64,000 nucleotides of DNA from contig NZ_QXQP01000004.1 in the NCBI RefSeq assembly GCF_003660265.1, forward strand, positions 31,939-95,938, in the 5' to 3' direction. The notes beneath the pieces are model-generated. The model was not told the origin of the DNA. It ran no database searches and worked only from the letters and a program-made list of their open reading frames with translations. Within the stretch, counting starts at the first letter, position 1. Every line of letters begins with the position of its first letter. Made by a program: the position numbers and the translations under genes. The DNA is from Helicobacter mehlei (GTDB taxonomy: Bacteria > Campylobacterota > Campylobacteria > Campylobacterales > Helicobacteraceae). Shown one piece after another: positions 1-9,860 of the stretch.

Positions 1-1
1 C

Positions 2-910
2 AATGGCAAACGCCATACCCAATCCCAAGTCATTAACCTAGAACGCCAAAAAAAGCTTTTAGAGCTTAAAAAGCTCAAACAAGAGATGGCGATTAACATT
101 TTGATTAATGGAATCAATGTCTATAAAAACACCCGTAAATTGAGTCTGCTTAAAGAGGCTTTGAATAATTTAAACAATCTCTTGTACCGTGCCCAGCATT
201 CCACTAGCCCAGATTTGGTCGCCATTGCCAAGATTGAGATTTTAAAATCCCAGCTAGAAATTAAAGAAAATGAATTACAAGATGCCCTAGAGGACAATAA
301 GATCAACATTAGTGAGTTGAGCTTTAATCAAGGTGATTTGTTAAGTCTAGCCCCTAAAGCCCTAGATTTTAACCCGAGTGTAGAAATCCAAGCGATCATG
401 GATAGCAATCGGGACATCAGGATTGCCCATCTGCAAGAGGGGCAGGCGCGTAAAAATATCGTGTTGGCCAAAAAGAGTTTCCTAGATGACATCAATGTAA
501 CAGCTAACTACCTCTTCCGCTCCAAAATCTTTGACATGTTCACCATTGGGGTGGCGATCCCCTTACCTATTTATGGCAAACAACACAACACCCTCCAGCA
601 ACGCAAACAAGAACAATTGGCCGCCTCTAAGGGCATTGAGGACACCACCAACAGAGTCCGCCACAGTGCCCAAAAACTCCTCAAAAAGATCGCCCAACTC
701 CAAAAGAATCTTGCCAGCATTGATCAGATTTTAGATTCTAGTGCGCGCATTGTGCATATTTATGAAAACAACCTAGCCAGCTCACCTGATTACAATGGCT
801 ATTACAATGCTTTTAATGACGCGATCAATATCCAAATTTCCAAGATCGATACTTTAAGCGCGCTGAGTGTGGCATATTTAAACTTACAAAATTTAAAAGG
901 ATTGGATTGA
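2..910 (+). CDS. TolC-like outer membrane efflux factor of a copper/silver RND system (5' partial)
   Basis: The reading frame is open from base 2, so the gene begins before the window and the internal ATG at 86 is not its start. The visible 302 residues are helical and rich in Lys, Gln and Asn, with the long coiled-coil pattern of outer membrane factors (OMF/TolC family) and no transmembrane helix. A segment around residues 150-200 contains the short hydrophobic strands expected of the second beta-barrel part. It ends one base into the next gene (TGATG overlap), which encodes the membrane fusion protein, followed by the RND pump, so it should be the outer membrane exit duct of that complex. 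In H. pylori the corresponding genes are crdB or cznC; the pump's metal signature favours the copper system. The family call rests mostly on context. Confidence 0.8.
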   Translation, partial: NGKRHTQSQVINLERQKKLLELKKLKQEMAINILINGINVYKNTRKLSLLKEALNNLNNLLYRAQHSTSPDLVAIAKIEILKSQLEIKENELQDALEDNKINISELSFNQGDLLSLAPKALDFNPSVEIQAIMDSNRDIRIAHLQEGQARKNIVLAKKSFLDDINVTANYLFRSKIFDMFTIGVAIPLPIYGKQHNTLQQRKQEQLAASKGIEDTTNRVRHSAQKLLKKIAQLQKNLASIDQILDSSARIVHIYENNLASSPDYNGYYNAFNDAINIQISKIDTLSALSVAYLNLQNLKGLD

Positions 911-1854
911 TGCGGGCAATTTTAGGCTTTTTGGCTCTATGGTGTATTCTAGAGGCACAAAGCGATAGCGTCAAGGTGCTTTCAAAACTCTATGCCCCCT
1001 TTAGGCAATATTATGCCACTTTGCAAGCAGACGAACAAAAAACCTACTCTTATAATATCCGTTTCAATGGCTACATTGAAAAACTCTATGCTAACCAGAC
1101 TTATAAATCCATCAAGGCGGGGCAAAAACTCTTTAGTATTTATGCCCCCGAATTGGTGAGCGTGCAGAGCGAATTACTCTCCTCTTTGCGTTTTTCAAGC
1201 CAAGTGAAGGCGATGCAGGATAAATTACGCTTGTTGGGTGTCTCCAGCACTGAGATTGCAAACATTATCCAAACCAAGAAAATTAAAAATAACATCGATA
1301 TGCTCTCGCCCTTTAGCGGGGTGATTTTTACCAAAAAGATCAATGAGGGGGATTTTGTCAAAAGCGGGGCGTTGATTTATGAGATTGTCGATCTCAGCAC
1401 GCTGTATGTGATCGCCCGAGTCAATCAAGAAGATTTGGACTTTGTGCGCCACTTATCTAAGGCACAGATTAAGATTGAGGGCGTGCCGGGGGTGTTTAAT
1501 TTGGAGTTCTCTAACATCAACCCCCTTGTGGGCGCGCAAGATAAAATGCTTGAGACCCGCTTCATCTTAAAAAACCCCAATCAACTTTTTTTCCCCAACA
1601 TGTTTGCCAAAGTTACGATCTACCAGCCCAAGCGAAAAATGCTCATTTTGCCTAAAGAGGCGGTGTTGATCAAAAACGGGCATGCGGTGGTGTTTAAAAA
1701 AGAGGACGGGGCTTTTGAGATCACACAGATTAAAGCCAAGAGACTAAGCGATGGGGGTTATGAAATCTTAGAAGGCTTAAAAGAAGGCGATGAGGTGGCT
1801 AAAAACGCGCTCTTTATCTTAGATGCCGATGCGATCAATAATGGAGATGAATAG
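910..1854 (+). CDS. CusB/CzcB-type membrane fusion protein
   Basis: Periplasmic adaptor joining the RND pump to the outer membrane factor. ATG at 910 is chosen over the upstream TTG at 907; the product is 314 residues. Residues 1-18 (MRAILGFLALWCILEAQS) form a signal peptide. The rest shows the adaptor pattern: a short helical hairpin around residues 70-110, a lipoyl-like half with the DMLSPFSGVIF motif followed by KINEGDFVKSGALIYEIVDLS, a beta-barrel part (NMFAKVTIYQPKRKMLILPKEAV) and a C-terminal membrane-proximal domain with EGLKEGDEVAKNALFILDAD. Translation is coupled on both sides: its start overlaps the preceding stop and its TAG shares a base with the GTG of the pump gene. It lacks the His/Met-rich N-terminal extension seen in some metal adaptors. 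Confidence 0.88.
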   Translation: MRAILGFLALWCILEAQSDSVKVLSKLYAPFRQYYATLQADEQKTYSYNIRFNGYIEKLYANQTYKSIKAGQKLFSIYAPELVSVQSELLSSLRFSSQVKAMQDKLRLLGVSSTEIANIIQTKKIKNNIDMLSPFSGVIFTKKINEGDFVKSGALIYEIVDLSTLYVIARVNQEDLDFVRHLSKAQIKIEGVPGVFNLEFSNINPLVGAQDKMLETRFILKNPNQLFFPNMFAKVTIYQPKRKMLILPKEAVLIKNGHAVVFKKEDGAFEITQIKAKRLSDGGYEILEGLKEGDEVAKNALFILDADAINNGDE

Positions 1855-4800
1855 TGATCAATGCGCTGATCTCTTTGAGCCTTAAAAATAAATTAGTGGT
1901 GGTGATGGGGATTTTCTTGCTCTTTCTCATTTCCATTTGGGCGATGTTGCACACCCGCCTAGATGCTCTGCCTGATCTCTCCCCCACGCAGGTGGTCGTG
2001 CAGGTGAGCTATCCTAACCAAAGCCCCCAAGTGGTGCAAGAACAGGCGGTTTATCCGTTAGTTTCTAATTTGATGGGGATTGCTGATATTGAGACCGTGC
2101 GTGGGATTGCTAGCTATGAAACGGGTTTGATCTATGTGATCTTTAAAGATGGCGTGGATTTGTATTTTGCCCGGGATCGGGTGAGCGAGCAGATGGCGCG
2201 GGTCAAGTTGCCCCCAGAGGCTAAGGTGGAAATGGGGAGCGATTCGACCTCCATTGGCTGGGCTTACCAATATGCGCTCAAAAGCAAGACCAAGAGTCTA
2301 GCCCAGTTAAAGACCCTGCAAGACTTCTATTACCGCTATGCCTTGTTGGGCGTGGATGGGGTAAGCGAGGTGGCTAGTGTGGGGGGGTTTGAGCGCAATT
2401 ACGAGGTTACCATCAATAACGATGCGTTGGTGAAATACGATTTGAATATCGAGGATGTGATCAATGCGATCAAAAAATCCAATAGGGACACAGGCGGGGG
2501 GATCATCTTAGAAAATGGGTTTGAAAAGATCATCCATGCGCAAGGATATACCAAAAGTTTAGAGGACTTGAGCCAAATTGTGCTCAAAGCCCCCAACTTA
2601 ACGCCCATTAAGCTTAAAGACATCGCCACCATTAATTTTACCCCCAAGCCACGCCGCTCAGTGGCAAACCTCAATGGCACAGATGAAGTTGTGGGTGGGA
2701 TTGTGATGGTGCGCTACCATGCCGACACCTATGCCATTTTGCAACGCATTAAAGAAAAAATCGCGCATTTGCAAGAGGGCAATCAAGAGGTGCAGATCGT
2801 GCCCGTCTATGATCGCAGCGAGTTGATTCAAAAGGGGGTGGATAATCTCATCCACACCCTCATAGAAGAGAGCGTGATCGTGCTCATCATCATTGCGATC
2901 TTTTTGTTGCACTTTAGAAGTGCTTTGGTTGTCATCATCACCTTGCCCCTTTGTGTGTGTTTGAGCTTTTTACTGATGCATTTTTTCAACATTGAGGCAA
3001 GCATTATGAGCTTGGGTGGGATTGCCATTGCCATTGGGGCGATGGTGGATGCGGCGATCGTGATGGTGGAGAATGCGCACAAGCATTTAAGCCATGTCGA
3101 TATGCAAAATGAAAGCGCGCGCCAAAATGCTATTATTGATGGCGTCAAACAAGTAGGGCCCGCAATTTTCTTTGCGCTGATGATCATAGTGGTGTCTTTT
3201 TTGCCCATTTTTGATTTGAGTGGGCAGGAAAAACGCCTATTCTCCCCCCTAGCTTACACCAAGACCTTTGCAATGTTGGTGGGGGCTTTGCTCTCCATTA
3301 GCATTGTGCCCATTTTAATGCTTTGGCTCATTAAGGGCAAAATTGTTGAGGAGAGTAAAAATCCCATCAACGCCTTTTTCATTAAGATTTATGGGGTGTG
3401 CCTTAGCTTTGTGTTGCGTTTAAGGTATGTCTTTTTGATCGTGAGCGTGCTGGGGCTAGGCGGGCTTTATGTGGTTTATAAAAAACTCAATTGGGAGTTC
3501 ATCCCCTCCATTAACGAGGGCGTCGTGATGTATATGCCCGTAACCACCAATGCGGTGGGCATTGACACGGCTAAAAAATACCTAGAGGAGACTAACAAGC
3601 GCATTAAAGCCATCCCTGAGGTCAAACAAGTTTTTGGCAAAGCCGGGCGGGCTAATAGTAGCACGGACAGCGCGGCACTCTCTATGCTGGAAACCTACAT
3701 TGAGTTAAAGCCTAAGAGTGAGTGGCGGGAGGGCATGACCTACAAGAAACTAAGGGATACACTGGAAAATACCTTACAATTAAAGGGTTTGGTGAATTCT
3801 TGGACCTATCCCATTAGGGGGCGTATCGACATGTTGCTTACGGGCATTCGAACCCCCTTGGGCATCAAACTTTATGGCAAAGATCCCACTTTGCTGCAAG
3901 ATTTGGCTATCCAAATGGAGCAAAAATTAAAAACCCTGCCCGAGTCGTTGTCTGTCTTTGCCGAAAAATCCAATAATGGCTACTATCTCAATGTGGATTT
4001 ACGCCCCGAAAAGCTTGCCCAATATGGAATCACCAAAGAAGCCGTCTTGAACATGATTAGCTATGGTGTGGGGGGGGCGAGTGTTTCTACTCTCATTGAT
4101 GGCGTGGAGAGTTACCCCATTTCGGTGCGCCTGCAAGACACCCAACGCAATAACATTGAGAGTTTGGATAATCTCTATATCAAAACGCCCTTTAGTTTTA
4201 TGCCTCTAAGGGAGTTTGCAAATGTCTATTATGCCAACGCCCCGGCGGTGCTCAAAAGTGAAAAGGGTTTGAATGTGCATTTTATTTACATTGTGCCTAA
4301 AAACGGGGTGAGTTCAGAGACCTACCGCCAAGCCGCGCTCAAAGCCCTAGAGAATTTTAAACTCCCCAGCGGGTATTATTATGAGTTTTCAGGGGAGAGC
4401 CAGTATTTAGATGAAGCCTTTGCCACTTTAAAATACATTGTGCCGATGAGCATTTTTGTGATCTTTTTGTTGATCGTCTTTGCGCTCAAAAACACCACTA
4501 ACTCTCTGCTTTGTTTTCTCACTCTGCCCTTTGCCTTTTTAGGCGGATTGGTGTTTATGAAACTCTTAGGCCTTAATTTGAGCATCGCCGCATTGGTGGG
4601 CTTTTTAGCCCTCCTGGGTGTCGCCTCAGAAACGGCGATTGTGATGATCATCTATTTAGAGGACGCTTACCAACACTTTTTAAAGCAGGGCGATCACACC
4701 CGCGCCAAACTCAAAGAGGCGATCATGCACGGGGCGGTGCAACGCGTGCGCCCCAAATTGATGACCTTTTTTAGTATTTTGGTCTCTCTCATCCCCATTA

Positions 4801-4934
4801 TGTACTCCCATGGCGTGGGCTCAGAGATCATGCACGCCATTGCCGCCCCCATGCTAGGGGGGATGATCACTAGCGTGGTGCTCACCCTCTTTATCATCCC
4901 CACCGCCTACTTTGTGATTAAAGATGTCAAGTGA
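1854..4934 (+). CDS. cusA: CusA-type heavy-metal RND efflux pump (Cu/Ag signature)
   Basis: Inner membrane proton-driven pump of 1026 residues, the usual size for HME-RND proteins, starting at GTG 1854. The TM4 signature AIGAMVDAAIVMVENAHK is that of the Cu(I)/Ag(I) group (CusA) and not the DFG..VDGAVV form of CzcA. Three methionines align with the E. coli CusA copper sites M573, M623 and M672: here M561 (VVMYMP), M611 (ALSMLETY) and M660 (RIDMLLTGI), with the same spacings of 50 and 99 residues. Two sets of transmembrane helices (about residues 10-30, 335-520 and 860-1020) flank two large periplasmic loops. In H. pylori the equivalent copper pump is annotated czcA. Substrate is inferred from these residues; export of other metals is not excluded. 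Confidence 0.9.
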   Translation: MINALISLSLKNKLVVVMGIFLLFLISIWAMLHTRLDALPDLSPTQVVVQVSYPNQSPQVVQEQAVYPLVSNLMGIADIETVRGIASYETGLIYVIFKDGVDLYFARDRVSEQMARVKLPPEAKVEMGSDSTSIGWAYQYALKSKTKSLAQLKTLQDFYYRYALLGVDGVSEVASVGGFERNYEVTINNDALVKYDLNIEDVINAIKKSNRDTGGGIILENGFEKIIHAQGYTKSLEDLSQIVLKAPNLTPIKLKDIATINFTPKPRRSVANLNGTDEVVGGIVMVRYHADTYAILQRIKEKIAHLQEGNQEVQIVPVYDRSELIQKGVDNLIHTLIEESVIVLIIIAIFLLHFRSALVVIITLPLCVCLSFLLMHFFNIEASIMSLGGIAIAIGAMVDAAIVMVENAHKHLSHVDMQNESARQNAIIDGVKQVGPAIFFALMIIVVSFLPIFDLSGQEKRLFSPLAYTKTFAMLVGALLSISIVPILMLWLIKGKIVEESKNPINAFFIKIYGVCLSFVLRLRYVFLIVSVLGLGGLYVVYKKLNWEFIPSINEGVVMYMPVTTNAVGIDTAKKYLEETNKRIKAIPEVKQVFGKAGRANSSTDSAALSMLETYIELKPKSEWREGMTYKKLRDTLENTLQLKGLVNSWTYPIRGRIDMLLTGIRTPLGIKLYGKDPTLLQDLAIQMEQKLKTLPESLSVFAEKSNNGYYLNVDLRPEKLAQYGITKEAVLNMISYGVGGASVSTLIDGVESYPISVRLQDTQRNNIESLDNLYIKTPFSFMPLREFANVYYANAPAVLKSEKGLNVHFIYIVPKNGVSSETYRQAALKALENFKLPSGYYYEFSGESQYLDEAFATLKYIVPMSIFVIFLLIVFALKNTTNSLLCFLTLPFAFLGGLVFMKLLGLNLSIAALVGFLALLGVASETAIVMIIYLEDAYQHFLKQGDHTRAKLKEAIMHGAVQRVRPKLMTFFSILVSLIPIMYSHGVGSEIMHAIAAPMLGGMITSVVLTLFIIPTAYFVIKDVK

Positions 4935-4935
4935 T

Positions 4936-4979
4936 CTTTATGCTTTTAGGGGGTTTGCGTGGTATTTGCGTGCATAAAG
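4936..4979 (+). repeat. Inverted repeat after the efflux operon
   Basis: CTTTATGC at 4936-4943 is matched by GCATAAAG at 4972-4979, a perfect 8-bp inverted repeat with a 28-base G/T-rich loop, starting one base after the pump stop codon. There is no T-run after it, so it is not a canonical terminator; it may be an RNA end structure or chance. Confidence 0.35.
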
Positions 4980-5037
4980 CCCTAGCAAAGGCCGAATCGA
5001 TTAGAATACCCCTTACAATCTGTGGCTAGGGTGGTGC

Positions 5038-6937
5038 ATGCGGAGCGAATGTATTTTTGATAACGCCCCACAGGGGGCACAAGATTCTAAACTAGAGGGT
5101 TTAAAGAAATTATACCCGGCTTGTTTTGATCAAGAAGGCAAGTTGGTTTTAGAGAGATTGGAGGCGGTGTTAAAAAAGGAGGGGAGTTTTTCTAGTGAGA
5201 GTTATAACTTACAATGGCTGGGCAAGGCATATGCGAGGATGTTAGCTGAAGAGAGGCCTTTAAGTGTGCTAGAGATTGAGAGCAACCCGCCTAGCCAAAA
5301 TCTTTTAATCAGGGGGGATAATTTAGAAGCCCTAAAGCACTTACAACATGCCTATTATGAAAAAATCAAATGCATTTACATCGACCCGCCCTACAACACG
5401 GGCAACGATGCCTTCATCTACCAAGACAAGCGCAACTTCACCCCCCAAGACTTGGGCGCAAAGGCGGGGATGAGCGAAGGGGAAGCTAGGCGGGTTTTAG
5501 AGTTTATCGCTCAAGGGGCAAACACCCACTCTGCGTGGCTGACCTTTATGTATCCGCGTTTGGTGCTGGCGCGCCATTTGCTAAGAGATGATGGGGCGAT
5601 TTTCATCAGCATTGACGACAACGAACAAGCCCCGCTTAAATTACTTTGTGATGAAGTCTTTGGGGAAGGGAATTTTTGTGGCGACTTTGTGAGAAAAACC
5701 AAGAGCACGACCAACGATGCCAAAATAGGCGTGAATTACCAACACGAGTTTTTGCTATGCTACGCCAAAGACAAGTCCCAAGTCAAGCTACTAGGGGGGC
5801 AAAAGGATTTGAGCCGTTACACCAATCCCGACAACGACCCTAACGGGGCGTGGGCACCGGATAACCCCAGTGCCAAGAGCGGCAACCCCAAAACGGGCTA
5901 TTTTGGTGTTAAGAACCCCCACACGGGCAAGGTGGATTACCCTCCAGAAGGGCGGTTTTGGCTTTTCTCTAAAGATACCCTAGAGACGCACATAAAAAGC
6001 GGGCGGATTTGCTTTAAAAAAGAGCACGCCCCCGATGAGCGGGGTTTTATTTACAAACGCTATTTGAGCGACCTTAAGAGTACGCAAAAGACCTTTGATA
6101 GTTTGGCATTTACCGACAATGCCTACATGAACCAAGCGGCGACTAAAGAGCTTTTAGATTTGGGGCTAGCTGAAGCCTTTAGCTACCCTAAGAGTGTCAG
6201 CTTTATCCAAAAAATCCTATTGCACGCCACAACAGGGGGGGGGGGAGAACCCCGAGATTGTCCTAGACTTTTTTGCCGGCTCAGGGACGACAGGGCATGC
6301 CGTGATGGCGCAAAACCTCGCCGATGGGGGCAAGCGGCAATTTATTTTAATCCAACTAGAAGAGGCAATTGATCCTAAGAAAAACAAAAGCGCCTATGAT
6401 TTTTGCAAAGAAACATTGCATAGCAACGCGCCTAATATCTTTGAGATCACTCAAGAACGCCTCAAGCGCGCCAAAGCCCAGCTAGAATTAGAACACCCCC
6501 ATCACTCTAGCGATTTAGACTTTAAAGTCTTTAGCTTGCACCCAGTAGGCCCACGCCTAGAAGACATAGAAAAATGCAATGGCCAAGCCTTAGAGTTGCA
6601 TAGCTACAGCCCAACAAGCATTTTAAACACTTGGAAAGTCTATGATGGCAAGCTTTTAAGCCAAGACTTTGAGATGATCCAGCTAGGTAACTACCAAGGC
6701 CACTATTGCCAAGACAAATTGTATTTGATCCATGCGGGCTTTGATAGCAATGCCCTAAGCACCCTTTTAGAAAAACTAGATTTAGATCCCCACTTTAAAC
6801 CCAGTGTGGTGGTGGTGTGTGGAGAAAACTTCACAAGTGGCATGCAAAGAGCCCTTTATGAAAATCTAAAGAACTTGCGCAATCAAAAATCTTTAGAGGT
6901 TAAAACTCTCATCAGGTACATGAATGCTAGACTTTAA
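5038..6937 (+). CDS. mod: Type III restriction-modification methyltransferase (Mod), frameshifted at G11 (OFF)
   Basis: N6-adenine methyltransferase and recognition subunit of a type III system. The first frame (from ATG 5038) holds the N-terminal Mod region, the catalytic motif DPPYNTGND at about residue 116 and the target-recognition region. At the G11 tract (6235-6245) it leaves frame and stops at 6372. The second frame resumes with the AdoMet-binding motif DFFAGSGTTGHAVM and the normal Mod C-terminus, ending at 6937. Motif IV before motif I is the beta-class order of type III Mods. Loss of one G (G10) or gain of two (G13) would give a continuous protein of about 633 residues. It overlaps the start of res. 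As read, the gene is OFF; tract-length phase variation is known for Helicobacter mod genes, but the state here could also be a base-calling problem. Confidence 0.88.
6235..6245 (+). repeat. G11 homopolymer tract inside mod
   Basis: Eleven consecutive G residues lie between the target-recognition region and AdoMet motif I of mod, exactly where the two open frames exchange. Polymerase slippage at such tracts is an established phase-variation mechanism in Helicobacter. Confidence 0.9.
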
Positions 6938-9740
6938 TTACGAAAATTTGGAACACCAAGTCAAGGCGGTTGAATCTGTTTTAAGGGTGTTTAAGGATTT
7001 TAGCACATGTCCAAGCCGTGGGGGGGCAAATCCTAAGCTTGTCTTTGATTCAAATCTCTTTGAAAAGAATTTAGAGGCCATCCACCAACAAAACAATCTC
7101 GATCACACCCAATACACCCACCTAGACAGCAATATCTTAGACATTTCTATGGAGACGGGCACGGGCAAAACTTACACCTACACCAAATTAATGTTAGAAT
7201 TGCACCGACACTTACAACAATCTAAGTTCATCGTGATTGTGCCCTCTCTGGCGATCAAGGCGGGGGCGGTGAAATTCTTAAAAGCAGAGGCCACAAGGAC
7301 ACATTTTAGAGATCTTTACCAACAAGAATTAGGCGTGCATGTGGTGTCTAGTGCGCCCAAAAAGGACATCTTCCCCCCAGCTATTGCTAATTTTGTCAAA
7401 GCCCCTCTGAACCCTAACAAAATAGACATTCTCATGATCAATCAGGGCATGCTGAATGCGCCTAGCCTAGATAAAGCCTATGATCAATGCTTATTTGAAC
7501 ACCTTGATCGCCCCTTTGAGGCACTAAAGGCGGTATGTCCGCTCATCATCATTGATGAACCCCACCGCTTTAAAAAGGATCAAAAGAGTTTTAAAAACAT
7601 TAAAAAAATTGAGGCCCCTTGGGTGTTTCGCTTTGGGGCGACCTTTGAGGGGAGAGAAGAAAATTTAATCTACCGCCTAAGTGCACTAGAAGCCTTTAAC
7701 CAAAACTTAGTTAAGGGCGTGCAAGTTTTTACCCATGGGCTAGGGCAACACGCCGCCCCCGTGCAACTTGTGGGTGCTAATGGCTATGAAGCGCGCTTTA
7801 AACAGGGCGATCAAAGCTTTAGCATGGGGGTGGGGGAGAGTTTGAGCAAAATCCATGCGGATTTAAACTTAACCCTAGAGAAAATCTCTAAAAAAAGCGT
7901 GTTAATCTCTAATGGTTTGGAACTCAAAATCCATGATAGCATCCACCCAGCGCGTTACCACACGAGCTTAAGGGAGCAAATGATCGATCAAGCATTGGAG
8001 GAGCACTTTAAGTTAGAGCGCAAGCTTTTAAGCCGTGTGGATAAAATCAAGCCCTTACTCTTGTTTTTCATCGATGACATTGCGGGCTACCGGGAAGGGG
8101 GGTTTAAAGAGAGTTTTAACGCGCTTGTCAAGCACAAACTAGAAAAACTTTTAAGCGATGAGGAAACTAGAGAGGATCGCAATGACTTTTATGTAGGCTA
8201 TCTCAAAAAATCCCTAGCAGACATTGAGAGCACCCATGGAGGGTATTTTGCTAGGGATAATTTTAGCAGTGATGAAAAGATCGAGGCACAGATTCAAGAA
8301 ATTTTACACGATAAAGAGAGATTATTAGACTTAGAGAATCCACGCCGTTTTATCTTTTCACAATGGACCTTAAAAGAGGGCTGGGATAATCCTAATGTCT
8401 TTGGGATTTGCAAATTGCGCGCGAGTGGGAGCGAAACTTCTAAATTGCAAGAAGTGGGGCGGGGCTTGAGGCTACCTGTGAATGAATACGGCGCGCGAAT
8501 CAAAGAGGAAGCCTTTTATTTGAATTACTTTGTGGATTTTAGCGAAAAGGACTTTGTTGCCAAACTGACTTCTGAGATCAATTCTGGTGTGGGCATGTTG
8601 GGCGATCCTAAAAAGTTAAGTGAGGAGATGATTGAGAGCGTTTGTGGGGGCTACTCTTTGGGTGTAGTAGAGCTTTTAACAACGCTAGAGGAGGCTGGAA
8701 TCATCAACCGGGCTAATGAATTTAAAGAAGGGGGATTTGAGAAACTTAAGGCCATGTATCCTGATGTCTTTAACAAACTGAGGGCGGGTAAAATCAAGCA
8801 CGCTAAGGACAAACCAAAGCTAGCGCATATCCGTAAAGACAAGTATCCCCAAATTAAACAGCTTTGGGAACAACTCAACCAAAAGGCGATCTTGCAATAT
8901 GTGGGTGATGAAGAGGCTTTTTGTGTGCTATTGAAGGACTTTTTAAAGGCGTATAAAAGCCACTTTAAAGCCCCTTTAATGGGGACAAAAAAACAGATTT
9001 TACATGTAAAGAGCACGGGGGCGCATTACCAAAGTGAGGAATTAAGCCACCAAGCACCCTTACAAAATTCTATGCCCTATGGGGAGTTTTTAATGCAACT
9101 TGCCCTAGAAACCCATGCCCAAGTAGAGACCTTGCATAAGGCTTTTAGTGATCTGCAAGATGAGTTAGACATCAATTTATATTTAAATCCGACCACAATC
9201 CGCCTCATTAAGGCTGGTTTGACTAAATACCTCTTAGATCACGGCCTAAAAGGAGGTGGGGGCTTTCACATTACCTATCAAAAAATCCAGCATAGCCCAC
9301 ACCCTAGTGCTTTTACAAACATGCATGGCCAAGTTCTGGAGGCAATCGATCCGGGTAACTTGGGCGTGCAAACAGAAACTTTAAGCCCGGCGCAAAACTA
9401 TCTCTTTGAGGAGGTCTATTACGATTCAACACTGGAAAAAGAAAATATTTTACATGGCTTTGAAGAGGTGCTTGTCTTTAGCAAAATCCCTAAAAATTCT
9501 TTAAAAATCCCGCTGAGCGGTGGGGGGACTTATAGTCCTGACTTTGCCTATGTCTTAAAAGAGGGCTCATCTTTGGTGGTTGAGGTGAAGGGCAAGCAAG
9601 AGCGGGACTTGATGGCCGATGAAACCCAAAAGATCGCCCATGCCAAAGAGTTTTTTAAAACCCTTAGCGGGGGCACAATCACATTTGTCTTGCAGGATCA
9701 ACAAACAACGCTTAGGGAGTTGATTACACAGATCAAGTAA
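6924..9740 (+). CDS. res: Type III restriction enzyme Res subunit
   Basis: ATP-dependent helicase-endonuclease of 938 residues that acts with Mod. Visible in order: Walker A SMETGTGKTYTYTK near residue 80; Walker B IIIDEPHRF near residue 211; motif III FRFGATFEG; the C-terminal helicase motifs KEGWDNPNVFGICKLR and LQEVGRGLRLPVNE; and a C-terminal PD-(D/E)XK nuclease with PDF near residue 873 and VEVKGK near 888. The ATG at 6924 overlaps the last codons of mod, so the two are translationally coupled. The frame is intact along its length. A short G7 run at 7020-7026 is in frame. If Mod is OFF, Res should be inactive, since type III cleavage needs the Mod dimer. Confidence 0.95.
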   Translation: MLDFNYENLEHQVKAVESVLRVFKDFSTCPSRGGANPKLVFDSNLFEKNLEAIHQQNNLDHTQYTHLDSNILDISMETGTGKTYTYTKLMLELHRHLQQSKFIVIVPSLAIKAGAVKFLKAEATRTHFRDLYQQELGVHVVSSAPKKDIFPPAIANFVKAPLNPNKIDILMINQGMLNAPSLDKAYDQCLFEHLDRPFEALKAVCPLIIIDEPHRFKKDQKSFKNIKKIEAPWVFRFGATFEGREENLIYRLSALEAFNQNLVKGVQVFTHGLGQHAAPVQLVGANGYEARFKQGDQSFSMGVGESLSKIHADLNLTLEKISKKSVLISNGLELKIHDSIHPARYHTSLREQMIDQALEEHFKLERKLLSRVDKIKPLLLFFIDDIAGYREGGFKESFNALVKHKLEKLLSDEETREDRNDFYVGYLKKSLADIESTHGGYFARDNFSSDEKIEAQIQEILHDKERLLDLENPRRFIFSQWTLKEGWDNPNVFGICKLRASGSETSKLQEVGRGLRLPVNEYGARIKEEAFYLNYFVDFSEKDFVAKLTSEINSGVGMLGDPKKLSEEMIESVCGGYSLGVVELLTTLEEAGIINRANEFKEGGFEKLKAMYPDVFNKLRAGKIKHAKDKPKLAHIRKDKYPQIKQLWEQLNQKAILQYVGDEEAFCVLLKDFLKAYKSHFKAPLMGTKKQILHVKSTGAHYQSEELSHQAPLQNSMPYGEFLMQLALETHAQVETLHKAFSDLQDELDINLYLNPTTIRLIKAGLTKYLLDHGLKGGGGFHITYQKIQHSPHPSAFTNMHGQVLEAIDPGNLGVQTETLSPAQNYLFEEVYYDSTLEKENILHGFEEVLVFSKIPKNSLKIPLSGGGTYSPDFAYVLKEGSSLVVEVKGKQERDLMADETQKIAHAKEFFKTLSGGTITFVLQDQQTTLRELITQIK

Positions 9741-9860
9741 GCCAAGTCACTCTAAAGGCAGTAGAAAGGTGCTTGAAGTTGGCATTGTCTTAGCTTAGGG
9801 GTATTTATCCTAACTATGCCTAGTGCGTGTATGATGCCCTAGATGATGTAAGGGAATATT

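Noticed and set aside
7020..7026. G7 run near the start of res
   Set aside because: In frame and short; no alternate frame continues a homologous protein.
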